From positions 1 to 64,000 of the forward strand of contig MU832596.1 in the NCBI GenBank assembly GCA_029204225.1: a stretch of DNA of 64,000 nt. The letters are read 5' to 3'. The notes under the pieces were generated by a model. That model made no database searches. It had not been told where the DNA came from and saw nothing but the letters and a program-made list of their open reading frames with translations. Source of the stretch: Diphasiastrum complanatum (lineage: Eukaryota; Streptophyta; Lycopodiopsida; Lycopodiales; Lycopodiaceae). The position numbers and the translations under genes are program-made. The stretch's first letter is position 1; the number at the start of each line of letters is the position of its first letter. This document shows positions 21,304 through 32,072 of this stretch, one piece after another.

Positions 21304-24185
21304 AGATCAGGCTTGCTGAACTGGCGGAGCAAGCTGCCGAAACTTGCGTAATTGGCTGCCATTTATCGGAGTATCAAATCGTTTTCCATCCAAGTGCTCA
21401 AGAATTATTGCGTCATAGTTCAGGATTTCCTTCACTTTATACGGTCCTTCCCCAGTAAACTTCAACTTACCCTTGATTAGCTTGGTTTTGTACATCAATG
21501 TAAGATCTCCTGCTTCCAGATCTTTCTTGTGCAATCGCCGATCGTGCCATGCCTTGCGGCGGGCTTTCTCTACTACTAAGGCATGAACTGCCATCAATCG
21601 GGTTTCACATAATTTGTGCAACGCGTCGTGACGAAGTTGTAAAGACTGATCATCATTTAATCATTTCGTTGCTGCTATGTGTAAAGATAAGATTAAAAAT
21701 TCAATTGGCATAACAGCATCTTGACCATAAACCAGTTGAAAAGTTGTTTGATTTGTACTATTTTTGTAAGCAATTCTGAATGCCCATAATGCTGCATATA
21801 GTTTATGTTCCCAATCAGACCGACTCGCTTCTATTGTCTTTGTCATAATGGTGCAGAGAATCTTCTTGGAAGATTCAGCTTGGCCATTTTCTCTGGGATA
21901 ATAGGGAGTACTAAATCTGTGTATAACAAAAAAATCTTCTAGTAAACACTTTATTGTTTGATTAACAAAGTGTGTACCTCGATCACTGACAATTTCGATC
22001 GGACATCCAAATCTGATTATAATATTTTCATATAGAAACTTGGCCGTAGATTTCGCATCAGCCACTTTGACAGCTTTGGCTTCAACCCACTTGGTCATAT
22101 AATCAGTTGCGACGATAATGTATCGGGCCTGAGATCCTTGAGCAGCGGGATGAATAGGACCAACATAATCCAGTCCCCATTTTTCAAACGGTACTTGCGA
22201 TAAAACCGGATGTAAGGGTTCATAATTCTGTCGAGTAGGCCGTCATGCTCGCTGGCAGACATCACATGTCTGAATAAAATTTTCTGTGTCCTTATGAAGC
22301 GTAGGCCACCAACAACCGGATTGCAAAAGTTTGTGAACAGTAATATCTGTAGAGAAGTGTCCTCCACCCATGCCATCATGTGAAAACATGATTAGATCTG
22401 GTACTTCATGTGGTAAAACACATCTTTGTAAAATATTATCTGATCCACGACGATATGATTGTCCTGCAATTAATTGATAAGGTTCAGCCTTATGAATCAA
22501 TTGTCTTTTCTGTACTTTTGTCAAAGAGTCATTCGGGTGTCCTAGCATCAGGTACTCAACAATATCTGTCGCCCACTCAGGTACTACTTCAGCATAGAAC
22601 AATGCAGCATCTGGCAGTTCATCATCCACTTCACTATTAACTGGTGCAGATTCAATTCGTGAAACGTGATCGGCTAGATAATGTTGCTTCCCCTTTCTGA
22701 CCACAATTCGAAAGTCAAATTCAGTCAATAATAATAACGATCTTGCAATACGTCCAGTATTACACGTCTTATTTACCAAGTAAAGTAACGGTTGATGATC
22801 CGTATAAAATGCAAAGTGCATTTCCATGAGATAGTGACGAAATTTCCGAACAGAAAAAATCATGGCTAGTGCTTCACGTTCTGTTGTTGAAAGCTGTCTG
22901 CTTGCAAATCGTATAGGATAATCCTTCTTATAGTAACCTGGCTGCGTCAAAACTGATCCAATGGCGTATTTAGAGGCATCTGTATGAACAGGAAATTCTA
23001 ATGTCCAATTTGGAGAACGCAGTATTGGTGCTGAAGATAATGCTTTTTTTAACTTTTCAAAGGCTTCTAACGCCTCTACTATCCAAATAAGAAGAATAGT
23101 TAATTTGTATATAGGTCGTGCTAAATCCGCAAAGAAGATAATAAAAATTCGATAGTAGTTCGCATGACCCATAAACACATAAACTCCTCGAATTGTTGCT
23201 GGCGGTGACAATTCCACAATAACTTTGACCTTAGAATAATCGGTGGCAATGATATCACATGTCCAAGTACCACTCCGTGAGAAACCCATATCTGGCATTT
23301 TTCTGGATTTAGAAAAATCTGATATTTGCGGCATCTTTCAAAGACTTTCTCCAATCGATCCAGGTGGTCTGTATCTGTACTATGAACTCCCAAGTCGTCC
23401 AAGTAAATTTCAAGGAATTTCTGCAGATAATCTTTAAAGGCAAATTCCATTACTCTTTGGAATGAACTTGGTGCATTACAGAGTCCAAACAACATTACTT
23501 TGTAAGCATAGGTGTCCCATTCTGTTGCAAAAGCAGTTTTGTGACGATCGGCAGGTGCAATCTTAACCTGGTTGTAACCACTAAATCCATCCAAGAAACT
23601 ATAAGCTTCCGCTCCAGCAAGGCGATCCAAAATGCTTTCAGTAAAAGGTAATGGAATGTGATCCTTCCGTGTCATTTTATTCAATGCTTTGAGATTCACA
23701 CAGATTCGCAATTTCCCATTTCTCTTAGGAACAATGACAATCGGTGAAATCCATTTTGTATGCTCGATCTCATAAATGAAATCGGCGTCAAGCAATCTCT
23801 GAAGTTCTTTCTTTATCAGATCTGCCACATTAGGATTACAACAATAGAACTTTGTAACCTTTGGTACTGCATCAGGTACTAAAGGTATGGTATGTTCAAT
23901 GACTGATGTCGGAATACCCTTCAAATCTTGATAAGTCCATGCAAAACAATCTTGATATTTAATCAGTAGCAAACGGAGTGCTTGATACAGTTCAGGAGTA
24001 AGTTGTGATCCCACTTGTACAATCTTTTCCAGTTCTCCTGGTTCGGCAAGATTCATTGGCTGTGTCCTAGCTGGGCCATCGTAAACCTCTTTAGATTCTA
24101 GCATGTGTTCTTTAGGTTCACGATGTGCTTTAGGTAACATGATAACTACATCATCCAGTGTATAATGTTTAAAATGCTCTGGCAT
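21304..24185 (-). pseudogene. Tat/Athila-like Ty3/gypsy pol: RT, RNase H, integrase
   Basis: On the minus strand 24185-23121 gives RT: DCFAWTYQDLKGIP, CVNLKALNKMT, FSGYNQVKIAPADRHKTAF and the active site YLDDLGVHS. The next frame (23334-22243) gives the RT thumb, RNase H (HTDASKYAIGSVL, YTDHQPLLYLVN, ADHVSRIES) and the integrase HHCC finger (CDVCQRA). 22098-21661 gives the integrase core (SDRGTHFVNQ, PRENGQAESSKK). 21621-21307 gives the integrase tail (GPYKVKEILNYDA). There is no chromodomain, which fits a non-chromovirus lineage. At least three frame changes (near 23300, 22300 and 21640) make it inactive. Its protease is at 24192-25310. Confidence 0.9.
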
Positions 24186-24191
24186 ATCATG

Positions 24192-25310
24192 CTAGACTAC
24201 ATTTGCTTGTTTTTCTTCGAAAGGACTTGTCTTGGATCTTCGTTTAGTCTTTTTAGCAAGAATTGATTGTGGAGGTGATGACTTTCGGGATGATAAATCT
24301 TTCTTCTCAGGTGAAGACTTCCTAGACGATGATGTCTTGCTGGAGATCTGACTTGAAGAATCATTCTTGACTTTTCCCTTGCCTTTATCCAATAGAGGTG
24401 GCACTTCCTTTAAATCGATCTTTTGAGGGGGATTTTCCCATTTCAGGACCGTATTATAATGTTGCTTTGCTTGTTTCTTTGTCATCAAACCTGTCATCCT
24501 GTCTCCCTTCAATATAACTGCTTTGGGCAATTTGATTGTTCGTTCATCAGGAACATTACGCACTCCAAATCGGGTCGGATCCATATGATGTAGAATCTGT
24601 TCATCCGTAAGTTCTGCATTGCCATCATAAGTTAAGGCATGGCTTATTGATATGAGATCATCCTCAATTGGATCTGGTATAGGTTCCATTGGTATCCAGT
24701 CTACATGAAGCACATTTAGTGAAAACGTGATTGGCGTATCCAAAGTTCGATCTAACAAGGAAATCTCGCTCATTTCTGATTGGATATCTTGTTGACACAT
24801 ATATCCTGCTATACAATCAATTATTGCAAGAGCTTCGTTCCAATTGACAGTATCCATTTGAGAATCGTAGTGAACTCCCAATGTTTTCTCTGGTCGATCA
24901 CAAGTGTGATCCGTTGTTGATGAATCGTCATCCGCTTTTTGAACCACTGGCTTGATAGTCCAAGTCGTAGGATCAATTTTAACTGCACGTTCACGATTTT
25001 CAAAAGTGATTTTGCCAGTATCCCAGTTATGAATTACTTGCGCAACTCGTAACCATGGACGTCCTAAGAGAACTCGGTAGACATTTGGTGCTTCTGGTAA
25101 GTCCATCACGACGAAAGTAATGACGAACTGTACTCCTGCAATCCTGACAGGTATATCTTCCACCATTCCTCATGGACGAACCGTCGTCTGATCAACTAGA
25201 TTAATAGCAAAAGTAGCAGGCTTAATCTTTGTAAGGCCCCATTTTGTACATAGCTTTGTAGAAATCAGGTTAACTCCTGAACCGTCGTCTATCACGGCTG
25301 CTTCTTTAGA
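24192..25310 (-). pseudogene. Gypsy protease and protease-RT linker of the Tat/Athila-like element
   Basis: An aspartic protease region on the minus strand. The active-site block reads AVIDDGSGVNLIS (about 25300-25262). A stop (TGA near 25167) is followed by MVEDIPVRIAG and VLLGRPWLRV (about 25065), the C-terminal protease motif. A 220-residue linker with a Lys/Ser-rich basic end (about 24390-24200) leads to RT. Upstream of the protease the sequence joins abruptly to a second RT copy at 25350, so gag is missing. Confidence 0.82.
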
Positions 25311-25349
25311 AAATTATCTATGTTGTATCGGCAGAGTGATATTCTTTTG

Positions 25350-26191
25350 TTCACTTTTCCAAGTACGACTCCGTGAGAAACCCATATCTGGCATTTTTCT
25401 GGATTTAGAGAAATCTGATATTTGCGGCATCTTTCAAAGACTTTCTCCAATTGATCCAGGTGGTCTGTATCTGTACTATGAACTCCCAAGTCGTCCAAGT
25501 AAATTTCAAAGAATTTCTGCAGATAATCTTTAAAAGCAAATTGCATTACTCTTTGGAATGAACTTGGTGCATTACAGTGTCCAAACGACATTACTTTGTA
25601 AGCATAGGTGTCCCAGTCTGTTGCAAAAGCAGTTTTGTGGCGATCGGCAGGTGCAATCTTAACCTGGTTGTAACCACTAAATCCATCCAGGAAACTATAA
25701 GCTTCCGCTCCAGCAAGGCGATCCAAAATGCTTTCAGTAAAAGGTAACGGAATGTGATCCTTCTGTGTTACTTTATTCAATGCTTTGAGATTCACATAGA
25801 TTCGCAATTTCCCATTTTTCTTAGGAACAATGACAATCGGTGAAATCCATTTGGTATGCTCGATCTTATAAATGAAATCGGCATCAAGCAATCTCTGAAG
25901 TTCTTTCTTTATCAGATCTGCCACATTAGGATTATAGTGATAGAACTTTGTAACCTTTGGTACTGCATCAGGTACTAAAGGTATGGTATGTTCAATGACT
26001 GATGTTGGAATACCCTTCAAATCTTGATAAGTCCATGCAAAACAATCTTGATACTTAATCAGTAGCAAACGGAGTGCTTGATACTATTTAGGAGTAAGTT
26101 GTGATCCCACTTGTACAATCTTTTTCGGTTCTCCTGGTTCGGCAAGATTCATTGGCTATGTCCTAGCTGGGCCATCGTAAACCTCTTTAGA
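25350..26191 (-). pseudogene. Second RT segment of the same gypsy family, upstream of the protease
   Basis: An 840-bp near-identical copy of 23258-24095 in the same orientation, offset by about 2.1 kb. It covers DCFAWTYQDLKGIP through YLDDLGVHS to VSHGVVLG. On the minus strand it therefore precedes the protease, which is the wrong order for one element. It points to unequal recombination or template switching between related copies. Its other edge (26191) abuts a copia fragment on the plus strand. Confidence 0.88.
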
Positions 26192-26638
26192 AAAGTCCAC
26201 ATTTGGTTATATCTATTTCCTTGTAAGAGGATCCATTTTATGGAACAGTAGAAAGCATAAATGTATTTTGTTGTCCTCTACAGAATCTGAATATGTTGCA
26301 TCTACATCAGCTAATGAAGGAGATTATTTGGCTTAGAAGGTTAATACAAAATCTGCAATTTCCACAGATTAGTCCAACTATACTCCAATGCGACAATCAT
26401 AGCTCTATAGCTCTATCTCTGGACCCACGAACCCGTTCTAGAACTAAACATAGAAGTTCAATTTCATTTTCTTAGAGAGAAAGTTTAGAGTAAAGAAGTT
26501 GTACTAAGTTTCTGTCATACAGACAATATGTTGGCTGATATTCTGACAAAACCATTGTCAAGAGAGAACATTCTACTTTGGTAGGTGTGTTAAATCTCAA
26601 TTTACATTCAAATTCATAATAGTAAGCTTAAGGGAGAG
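26192..26638 (+). pseudogene. Copia RNase H fragment with polypurine tract
   Basis: Plus-strand RNase H words: STESEYVASTSA (about 26265-26300), IIWLRRLIQNLQF, ILQCDNHSSIALS (about 26378-26415) and DNMLADILTKPLS (about 26525-26560). Then comes the purine tract TTAAGGGAGAG (26628-26638) directly before the LTR. Frameshifts and stops are present. Confidence 0.8.
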
Positions 26639-27480
26639 TGTTGGAGTCATTACTCCTACTCATCCTAACTGCCCTCCTATTCACTTAAGGAAATCACTCA
26701 CTTCAAACAATCTGCAGAAATGAACTGTTTTTTTGCAATAGTCTACATTTTTACACGCAATCTTCAACAGGTGAAAAATGCAAAGATTGTGACAAAGTGT
26801 TCTACTTAACATTCCAAACAACCAGGGAACAAAAGGTTTTTGCGAGGAATGTGACAACAGTGTTTTACTTGACATTCCAACGCGAGAAATGTGATGTTTT
26901 TTTGAAGAAAGCGAGGAATGCGAAATATTGCAGATCTACATGGGATTTCATATCGTGCCTGTCTACGTCTTTCATGCTCCAGTTAATAGCCGATTTATTG
27001 ATCAATTAGACAGTTGTCAATGATCTTGTAATTGTAACAGAACAACACAAGATCATCCAACAACTATATAAGGAACTGAACGATTAGAGACAAGACATCA
27101 GATCATCAAACAAATGATCATTAGAGATCCACGTAGAGAAGAAACTCAGTATCTGATCCGTAGAGAAGAAACTCGGTATCTAACTCTTCAGAGTTAGAGA
27201 TCAAGTATCTGACTCCTTAGAGTTAGAGATCATAGAGAGAGAGTAAACATGGTGATAGGTGTGGGGATCTAGGCTTGCTAAGGTTGTCAATCTTAGCTTC
27301 GGATCTGATCGTGGAATAGCCTAGATTTATAGTTGTTCATCTTCGATGCTTTTTCTCTTTGTTTTCTTTTCTTGGTTTTGTTTATTTGTTCTTATCTAGG
27401 CATCCTTGGCTCTAGATCCTCTCCTCAAGAGGTTGATCTTCTCAAGGGAGGTGAAGATGAAAGAAATCCTACCTAATGGA
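26639..27480 (+). repeat. Copia 3' LTR (end uncertain)
   Basis: Begins TGTTGGAGTC right after the polypurine tract. It carries a TATA-like CTATATAAGG (27064-27073), a likely LTR promoter, and repeated words TATCTGA/AGAGTTAGAGATCA (27150-27235). The 3' end was not located because no partner LTR is in the window. Confidence 0.6.
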
Positions 27481-27505
27481 TCTTAATGATCGCTCCTTGA
27501 TTTTC

Positions 27506-27642
<137 letters not shown>

Positions 27643-27689
27643 CCAAGATGAAATGGATAGAGTTTTATAAGGAAACGTAGAAGATGATG

Positions 27690-27955
27690 ATACAAGCAAA
27701 ATGCCTCCTTCTTATAGATTTTAGAGGTGAGCCTCCTTCACTCTGATTGGCTATTGAAGTTCTATTAGGATCACGATCTTGACCGTCAAGATCACTTTGT
27801 GTTTCTTGAGGACAAGTTGTGTTTCTCAATTTAGGAACTTTACAAAAGCTAAGTTTAAAATACTTTATTCAATTAATAACTATGCTCCATGGCACTTATT
27901 AGCCTAAGGCCCAATGTTGGACTCACACACGCAGGATGCCAACTAGTCGCCTATT
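27690..27955 (-). repeat. Possible gypsy LTR fragment
   Basis: The words TTGGACTCACACACGCAGG and GATGCCAA (27913-27939) match the LTR at 17486-17511 with a few changes, and the layout around them is similar. It could be the remnant of the 5' LTR of the 16.9-25.3 kb gypsy element, which is otherwise missing. Weak evidence. Confidence 0.35.
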
Positions 27956-27984
27956 TCTAATACTTTTGACTCTCTACTTCAGTT

Positions 27985-28480
27985 ATGTAGTGTTTGGGCT
28001 TATTGCAGAAGCGTCTTGCCATATTCTAGAATATTCCATGTTGTTCCCAAAATCGGACAGCATCATTGGAAAGCTCTACTTAGTGTTCTTCAATATTTAC
28101 AGTCAACACATGATTATTGCATCTTTTATGGTGGTAATTCAAATGCTTATTCAAATACCCAAGTTAATATTCTTCAAGATTTTACATATGCAGATTGGGC
28201 TGGAGATGTTGACAGGAGAAAGTCGACATCAAGTTATGTCTTTGTATTCAACAAAAGTCTGATTTCTTGGAACATTAGTATAATTCGACTGCATTATCTT
28301 CGACAGAGGTCAAATACATTGCCACTTCACATGTTGCAAGGGAAGCTATTTGCTTAGGGCATCTACTATTGCACATCAATCTTAGTCATTTACAAGCTAC
28401 TTCCATTTTTGCGACAATCAGAGTACAATTGCTTTATCTGTTGATCCCATGTATCATTCCCAAACTAATTTTTTGGTTAC
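27985..28480 (+). pseudogene. Copia RNase H fragment
   Basis: Plus-strand translation across frames gives HHWKALLSVLQYLQ (about 28050-28095), YADWAGDVDRRKSTSSY (about 28190-28238) and FNKSLISWN (about 28248-28275), the RT/RNase H junction of copia elements. It decays into stops after about 28360. Confidence 0.78.
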
Positions 28481-29129
28481 CAAAGTGAGATTTTTTTAAC
28501 ATTAGGTAAATTGTTTTTTACTGTTGATAAAAACATCTGTCATTTTTTTACCTCTGGTAAAACAATTTTTTAAGAGGAACCTTACAAAGTGTAAGCTTCC
28601 TTTGATGTGTGAAGTTGTTACAGCTGTCATATTCTTCCAATTAAGGTTATCTCAAAATACAAAGCAAATTCTTTTAGAGTGCTTACGAAGGTAGATATGT
28701 TAGAGTTTCTAAGGTTTTAAAACTTGACTTTCAATGACAAGACCTTATATTGTCATCAAAAGATAAAGTCTCAACCAAGGATAAAGTTCAAGAGATGGTT
28801 TATTCAAGTTGAAAGACCTGCATGTATCATGTAACCTTCATATTCAAATCCCTAAAAAATAAAGATTGCATTTTAATCAAATAAAAAGAATGCATTGGTT
28901 AGAGTCATGTGAGCTCATGATTGCTTACCACTAAGGGGAAAAGCTAAAAACTCATGATGCTCAAATGTATATGCTCAAATGTATAAAACTAAAATAGGCT
29001 GAATTTTTGTCTATACTCAAATTAACAAATTTTGAAGAACTTGCAAGAATTTAAAAAACTAAACTCATATGATGATCTATTTATAAGTTTTGATGGCAAG
29101 ACCTTAATGGAATGCGTCGTGATCTATGT
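28481..29129. other. AT-rich stretch without recognised genes
   Basis: Contains a 31-bp word at 28687-28717 that recurs inverted at 30288-30318 with one mismatch. Otherwise nothing recognised. Confidence 0.4.
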
Positions 29130-29680
29130 GGCAGGTGCCACGTGGGGCTATGGGATTGGACCCGAAATGTAGCAGATAAGACTCCACAATACAATCTTGT
29201 TTTAGTCAAGTTTGGAACCCTCAACAATGTGTCGATTCGAACATTGTTCGATAATCCTTGATATTGTTTCGATAATATGTGTATATCTGCAGACGGTCTA
29301 GTTACCTTCAACACTATCTTGATAATGCGAGTAAAACTGTGGAATACTTCCACATTGCAAATGATTTCAAGAATGAAATCTAACACTCCCAGGTAATGTG
29401 AACTCATAAAAATTGAGGTATAAACTTGAGCATACTGCTAAACTAATGCCTTTGTAGATATATCTACTGTCATGAACTCTGTTCTACAAAAGATCAGAAT
29501 GCTCTCCCTTTTGAGTGCTTTGTATCTAACAAAATGATACTTTATTCAATGTGCTAACAAACTTTTACTTACAGTAAAAGATCAGTAAATTATGCAAAAA
29601 CAGCTCTAAAACATCTGTAAAAGCACTTGTAAAAACTCTGTAAATTCTGTAGAAAATCTGAAAATTTTATTTGTATGGAT
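29130..29680 (-). mobile_element. Copia 3'-end/FLA chimera, copy 2: RNase H tail, PPT and LTR-like end
   Basis: Matches 13998-14590 with few differences. The minus strand carries decayed RNase H end words, a purine tract (CATTACCTGGGAG, 29398-29386) and an LTR-like end starting TGTTAGATTTC at 29385 and running to about 29130. The captured FLA piece lies directly upstream on the same strand. No 5' LTR of this element was identified. Confidence 0.7.
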
Positions 29681-30318
29681 ATAAAATCCTGTAGCATATA
29701 CAAGCTCTCCTGTAACGCTCTTCACAGTAGTATACAAGCTCTCTTCAGCCTGATACTCTGAAAGAACATGGTACATTAGCAAGGCGTCTATCCCTCCAGC
29801 TGCTCTGCAGTGATGTGATCTATGGCATGATCATTCGGAGCGAGAAGAGTAACTTTACGGCCTTCATTCATCAGCTTTCCCATATCCCAAGCAAAAGTAG
29901 TTAGATTTGCCAAAAGCTCGGCAATTTCACTGTAGCCACCATAATTAGCCAATGCTGAGACAAAATCTGCAACTTCCACGCCGCCATAGATGTGGTGGTG
30001 CCCAGCAGAGGGGCCTGGGGCAGGTGCATGAGCTAGGTCGGGGGCAGGGGCAGAGGGGAGGGCCGATGCATTCAGAGCTACGAATAAGAAATCAAGCAGT
30101 TCATGTTTCATCTCTGGAAGCTGTGAAATGGGTGTATCAGTAAAACGCTTCAAAGCATACGGGAAGGACGGGAATGTTGCGGTAAATCTAGAAGGGAGAA
30201 AGTTTTTTAGAGTTGCTTTACGTTGGGGAAGGCCCCTGCCCTGATCGGGCCTTCCCCATTTTAAAGCCTTGGTTCCCCTATACATAGAAACCTTAGAAAC
30301 TCTAACATATCTGCCTTC
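29660..30318 (-). pseudogene. Captured fasciclin-like arabinogalactan protein (FLA) gene fragment
   Basis: About 180 codons on the minus strand. An open frame (30327-29788) shows a Pro/Ala/Ser-rich AGP-type stretch (SAPAPDLAHAPAPGPSAG, about 30070-30010), then the start of a FAS1 domain: EVADFVSALANYGGYSEIAE, LANLTTF and VTLLAPNDHAID. After QLEG a one-base shift continues into MYHVLSEYQAEESLY (about 29780-29730), the conserved YH region of FAS1. The order matches the second FAS1 domain of FLA15-18-type cell-wall glycoproteins. The domain then breaks off into copia sequence near 29660-29680. Signal peptide, first FAS1 domain and GPI end are absent. The sequence before about 30110 is not recognised and may be non-FLA. 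Confidence 0.8.
30225..30257. repeat. Perfect 11-bp inverted repeat with 11-nt loop
   Basis: GGGGAAGGCCC (30225-30235) and its exact complement GGGCCTTCCCC (30247-30257). It begins 4 bp after the point where chimera copies 1 and 2 stop matching (30221). Confidence 0.9.
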
Positions 30319-30404
30319 ATCTCCCAAATACGACTGATAATTGTCCTAAATTCTATCACGCAACTACGTTGGAGGCTTGCAGCAAAGGGAAATTCCTCTC
30401 ATCT

Positions 30405-30801
30405 ATCTTCGAAGCTAGTTACTTGGGCGTTACGCTAGCGTCCATCTTCACCACTGTATATATCTGTTGCGCAGATCTCGATCTCACACAGGCATCGCTC
30501 AACCTCTCAGCTCAGCGACATACGCATCAGTCTAGTTGGAATAGTTTCAGTCCATCTTACGTCGTATAGGCTGAGGTTTTCAACAAAGGTGAGGTCATGA
30601 TCTTTCCAAGAGGACTCATTCACTTTCAGCTCAATGGCTCAAGCCGTGGTTGCTCTGAACAGCCAGAGCCCTGGTTTCCAAACCATTTCGAATGCCTTGC
30701 TTGGCTCAAACATCAAGGATGAAGTGCTACAGAAATCATTTTTGATCTTGGATCACAAGACAATAGACCAGCTGAAAGCCATTTTCTCGGGCTCCACATA
30801 A
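30405..30801 (+). pseudogene. Germin-like protein pseudogene, C-terminal part
   Basis: A cupin-fold extracellular glycoprotein relic. Plus-strand words: LGVTLAS (about 30420), RHTHQSS (about 30510-30530, relic of the HxH metal-binding motif), EVFNKGEVMIFPRGLIHFQL (about 30572-30632, second cupin motif with its His), then after a one-base shift VVALNSQSPGFQTISNALLG, SNIKDEVLQKSF and IDQLKAIF, ending at the TAA at 30799-30801. A stop (TAG at about 30569) and the shift near 30640 make it non-functional. It stands head-to-head with the FLA fragment, about 90-100 bp apart. Confidence 0.85.
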
Positions 30802-31270
30802 TTCCTACACAGCCCAGTTCATGAACTCAAGCCACTTGCAACGTAATTTGTCCTCTTAAGGCTGCATTATAGTAAGTGCTTGAGTCAGTCTCATAGTTAC
30901 TTGAATGCCGAAGTTTGTACTTAGTACCACAAGAGTGATGGATTTTTGGTGACTATTCTGCCCATTTCTGAACAGATTAAAAAGCAGAATAGTCACCTGT
31001 TTTTTTTAAAAAAAAATTAGTGCAGATTTTGCCTGCGTCTGCCACGTGGCAGCATCGGATTGGTCTCAATTTTTTTTAAGCTGATTTTGCTTGCGCCTGC
31101 CACGTGGCAACAAAGGATTGGTTGAAAAAGAGTCCAAAAATCCATCACGCAGCGTATGCAGCGCTATCTCTTGCCTCTGATGGCAGACTGCAGCTTTTTT
31201 AATAATGGAAGTCATCGCTTTGCCTTGACTGTGTTGTATTTACGAAAATAAAGTGAAATTCATACTCTGT
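30802..31270. repeat. Duplicated ~58-bp segment carrying G-box palindromes
   Basis: Two diverged copies (about 31022-31068 and 31080-31126), each containing the perfect palindrome TGCCACGTGGCA (31040-31051 and 31098-31109) followed by GGATTGGT. The CACGTG core is the plant G-box, bound by bZIP and bHLH factors. No gene start was found beside it. Confidence 0.7.
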
Positions 31271-31294
31271 CAATCAGGAATAAAATTTGCATAG

Positions 31295-31515
31295 TTAAAT
31301 AATGTTTCCAAGATAAATGAAAGGGCGGCGAAGGTCACCCTCCAAGGGCAATCCGCCCAAGAAGGGCGTCCACCCGAGGGGGTAAATAATGTTTCCAAGA
31401 TCAATAAAGGGGGAGGTAGGTCGCCCTCCAAGGGCATTCCGCCCAAGGAGGTCACCCGAGGGCGGTAGCCCATGGGCGGGACGCCCTTCCTAGGGCGAAT
31501 GACACGAGGAGGTGT
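31295..31515. repeat. GC-rich tandem repeat, two units of about 90 bp
   Basis: Unit 1 (about 31297-31384) and unit 2 (about 31385-31465) share AATAATGTTTCCAAGAT, TCGCCCTCCAAGGGCA-type and CCGCCCAAG words. Short self-complementary words (GCCCATGGGC, CCTAGG) follow. The base composition contrasts with the AT-rich flanks. Confidence 0.7.
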
Positions 31516-32072
31516 GTCCTTCCCTGCCGTGATTTTTTTTTTTGCTTTTCTTTTTCAATGTTGTTTTTGTCGTACTATATTTTTACGTGCATGTTGCCGC
31601 ATCCCAAAGGTGCATGTTAAAATTTCTTTGCCCATAAACTTTTTGCTCCCATAGATTATGTTGCGGGAGGCAACGCCATTCTCTTCATTAAAAAGTTAAA
31701 ACTAAGATTATGTCTTAAAAAACTTGAATTCTTTCTATAGTTTTTTAACTAAACAAGAACATTGTGGTATACCACAATGGCATTGTCACAAATTTTCTCA
31801 ATAATATATATGTGAGTGTGTTAGATTGGATCCTATTAATTAGCTAGTTTCAAGTCCTAGTTGTCTTGGACCCATCAAAAAGTGATTCTTTTTTTCTTAC
31901 GTCAATGATTGAACTCTAATTCAAAATGTGTACATGATTAAAAATATGGTAATGATAGAATAGAAAGATATATAAAATGATTTTGTGAATGTAAGGGAAA
32001 GCTCCTCAAGATCATGCTTACAATAGAGAACACACTATGGGAGAAACCACCCAACCAAGTAGAAGCAACCAA
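31516..32072. other. No recognised content
   Basis: AT-rich sequence with T-runs; nothing recognisable. Confidence 0.4.

Noticed and set aside
29788-30327. A functional arabinogalactan protein gene
   Set aside because: No signal peptide, FAS1 domain cut off, one-base shift after QLEG, and the 3' end runs into copia sequence.
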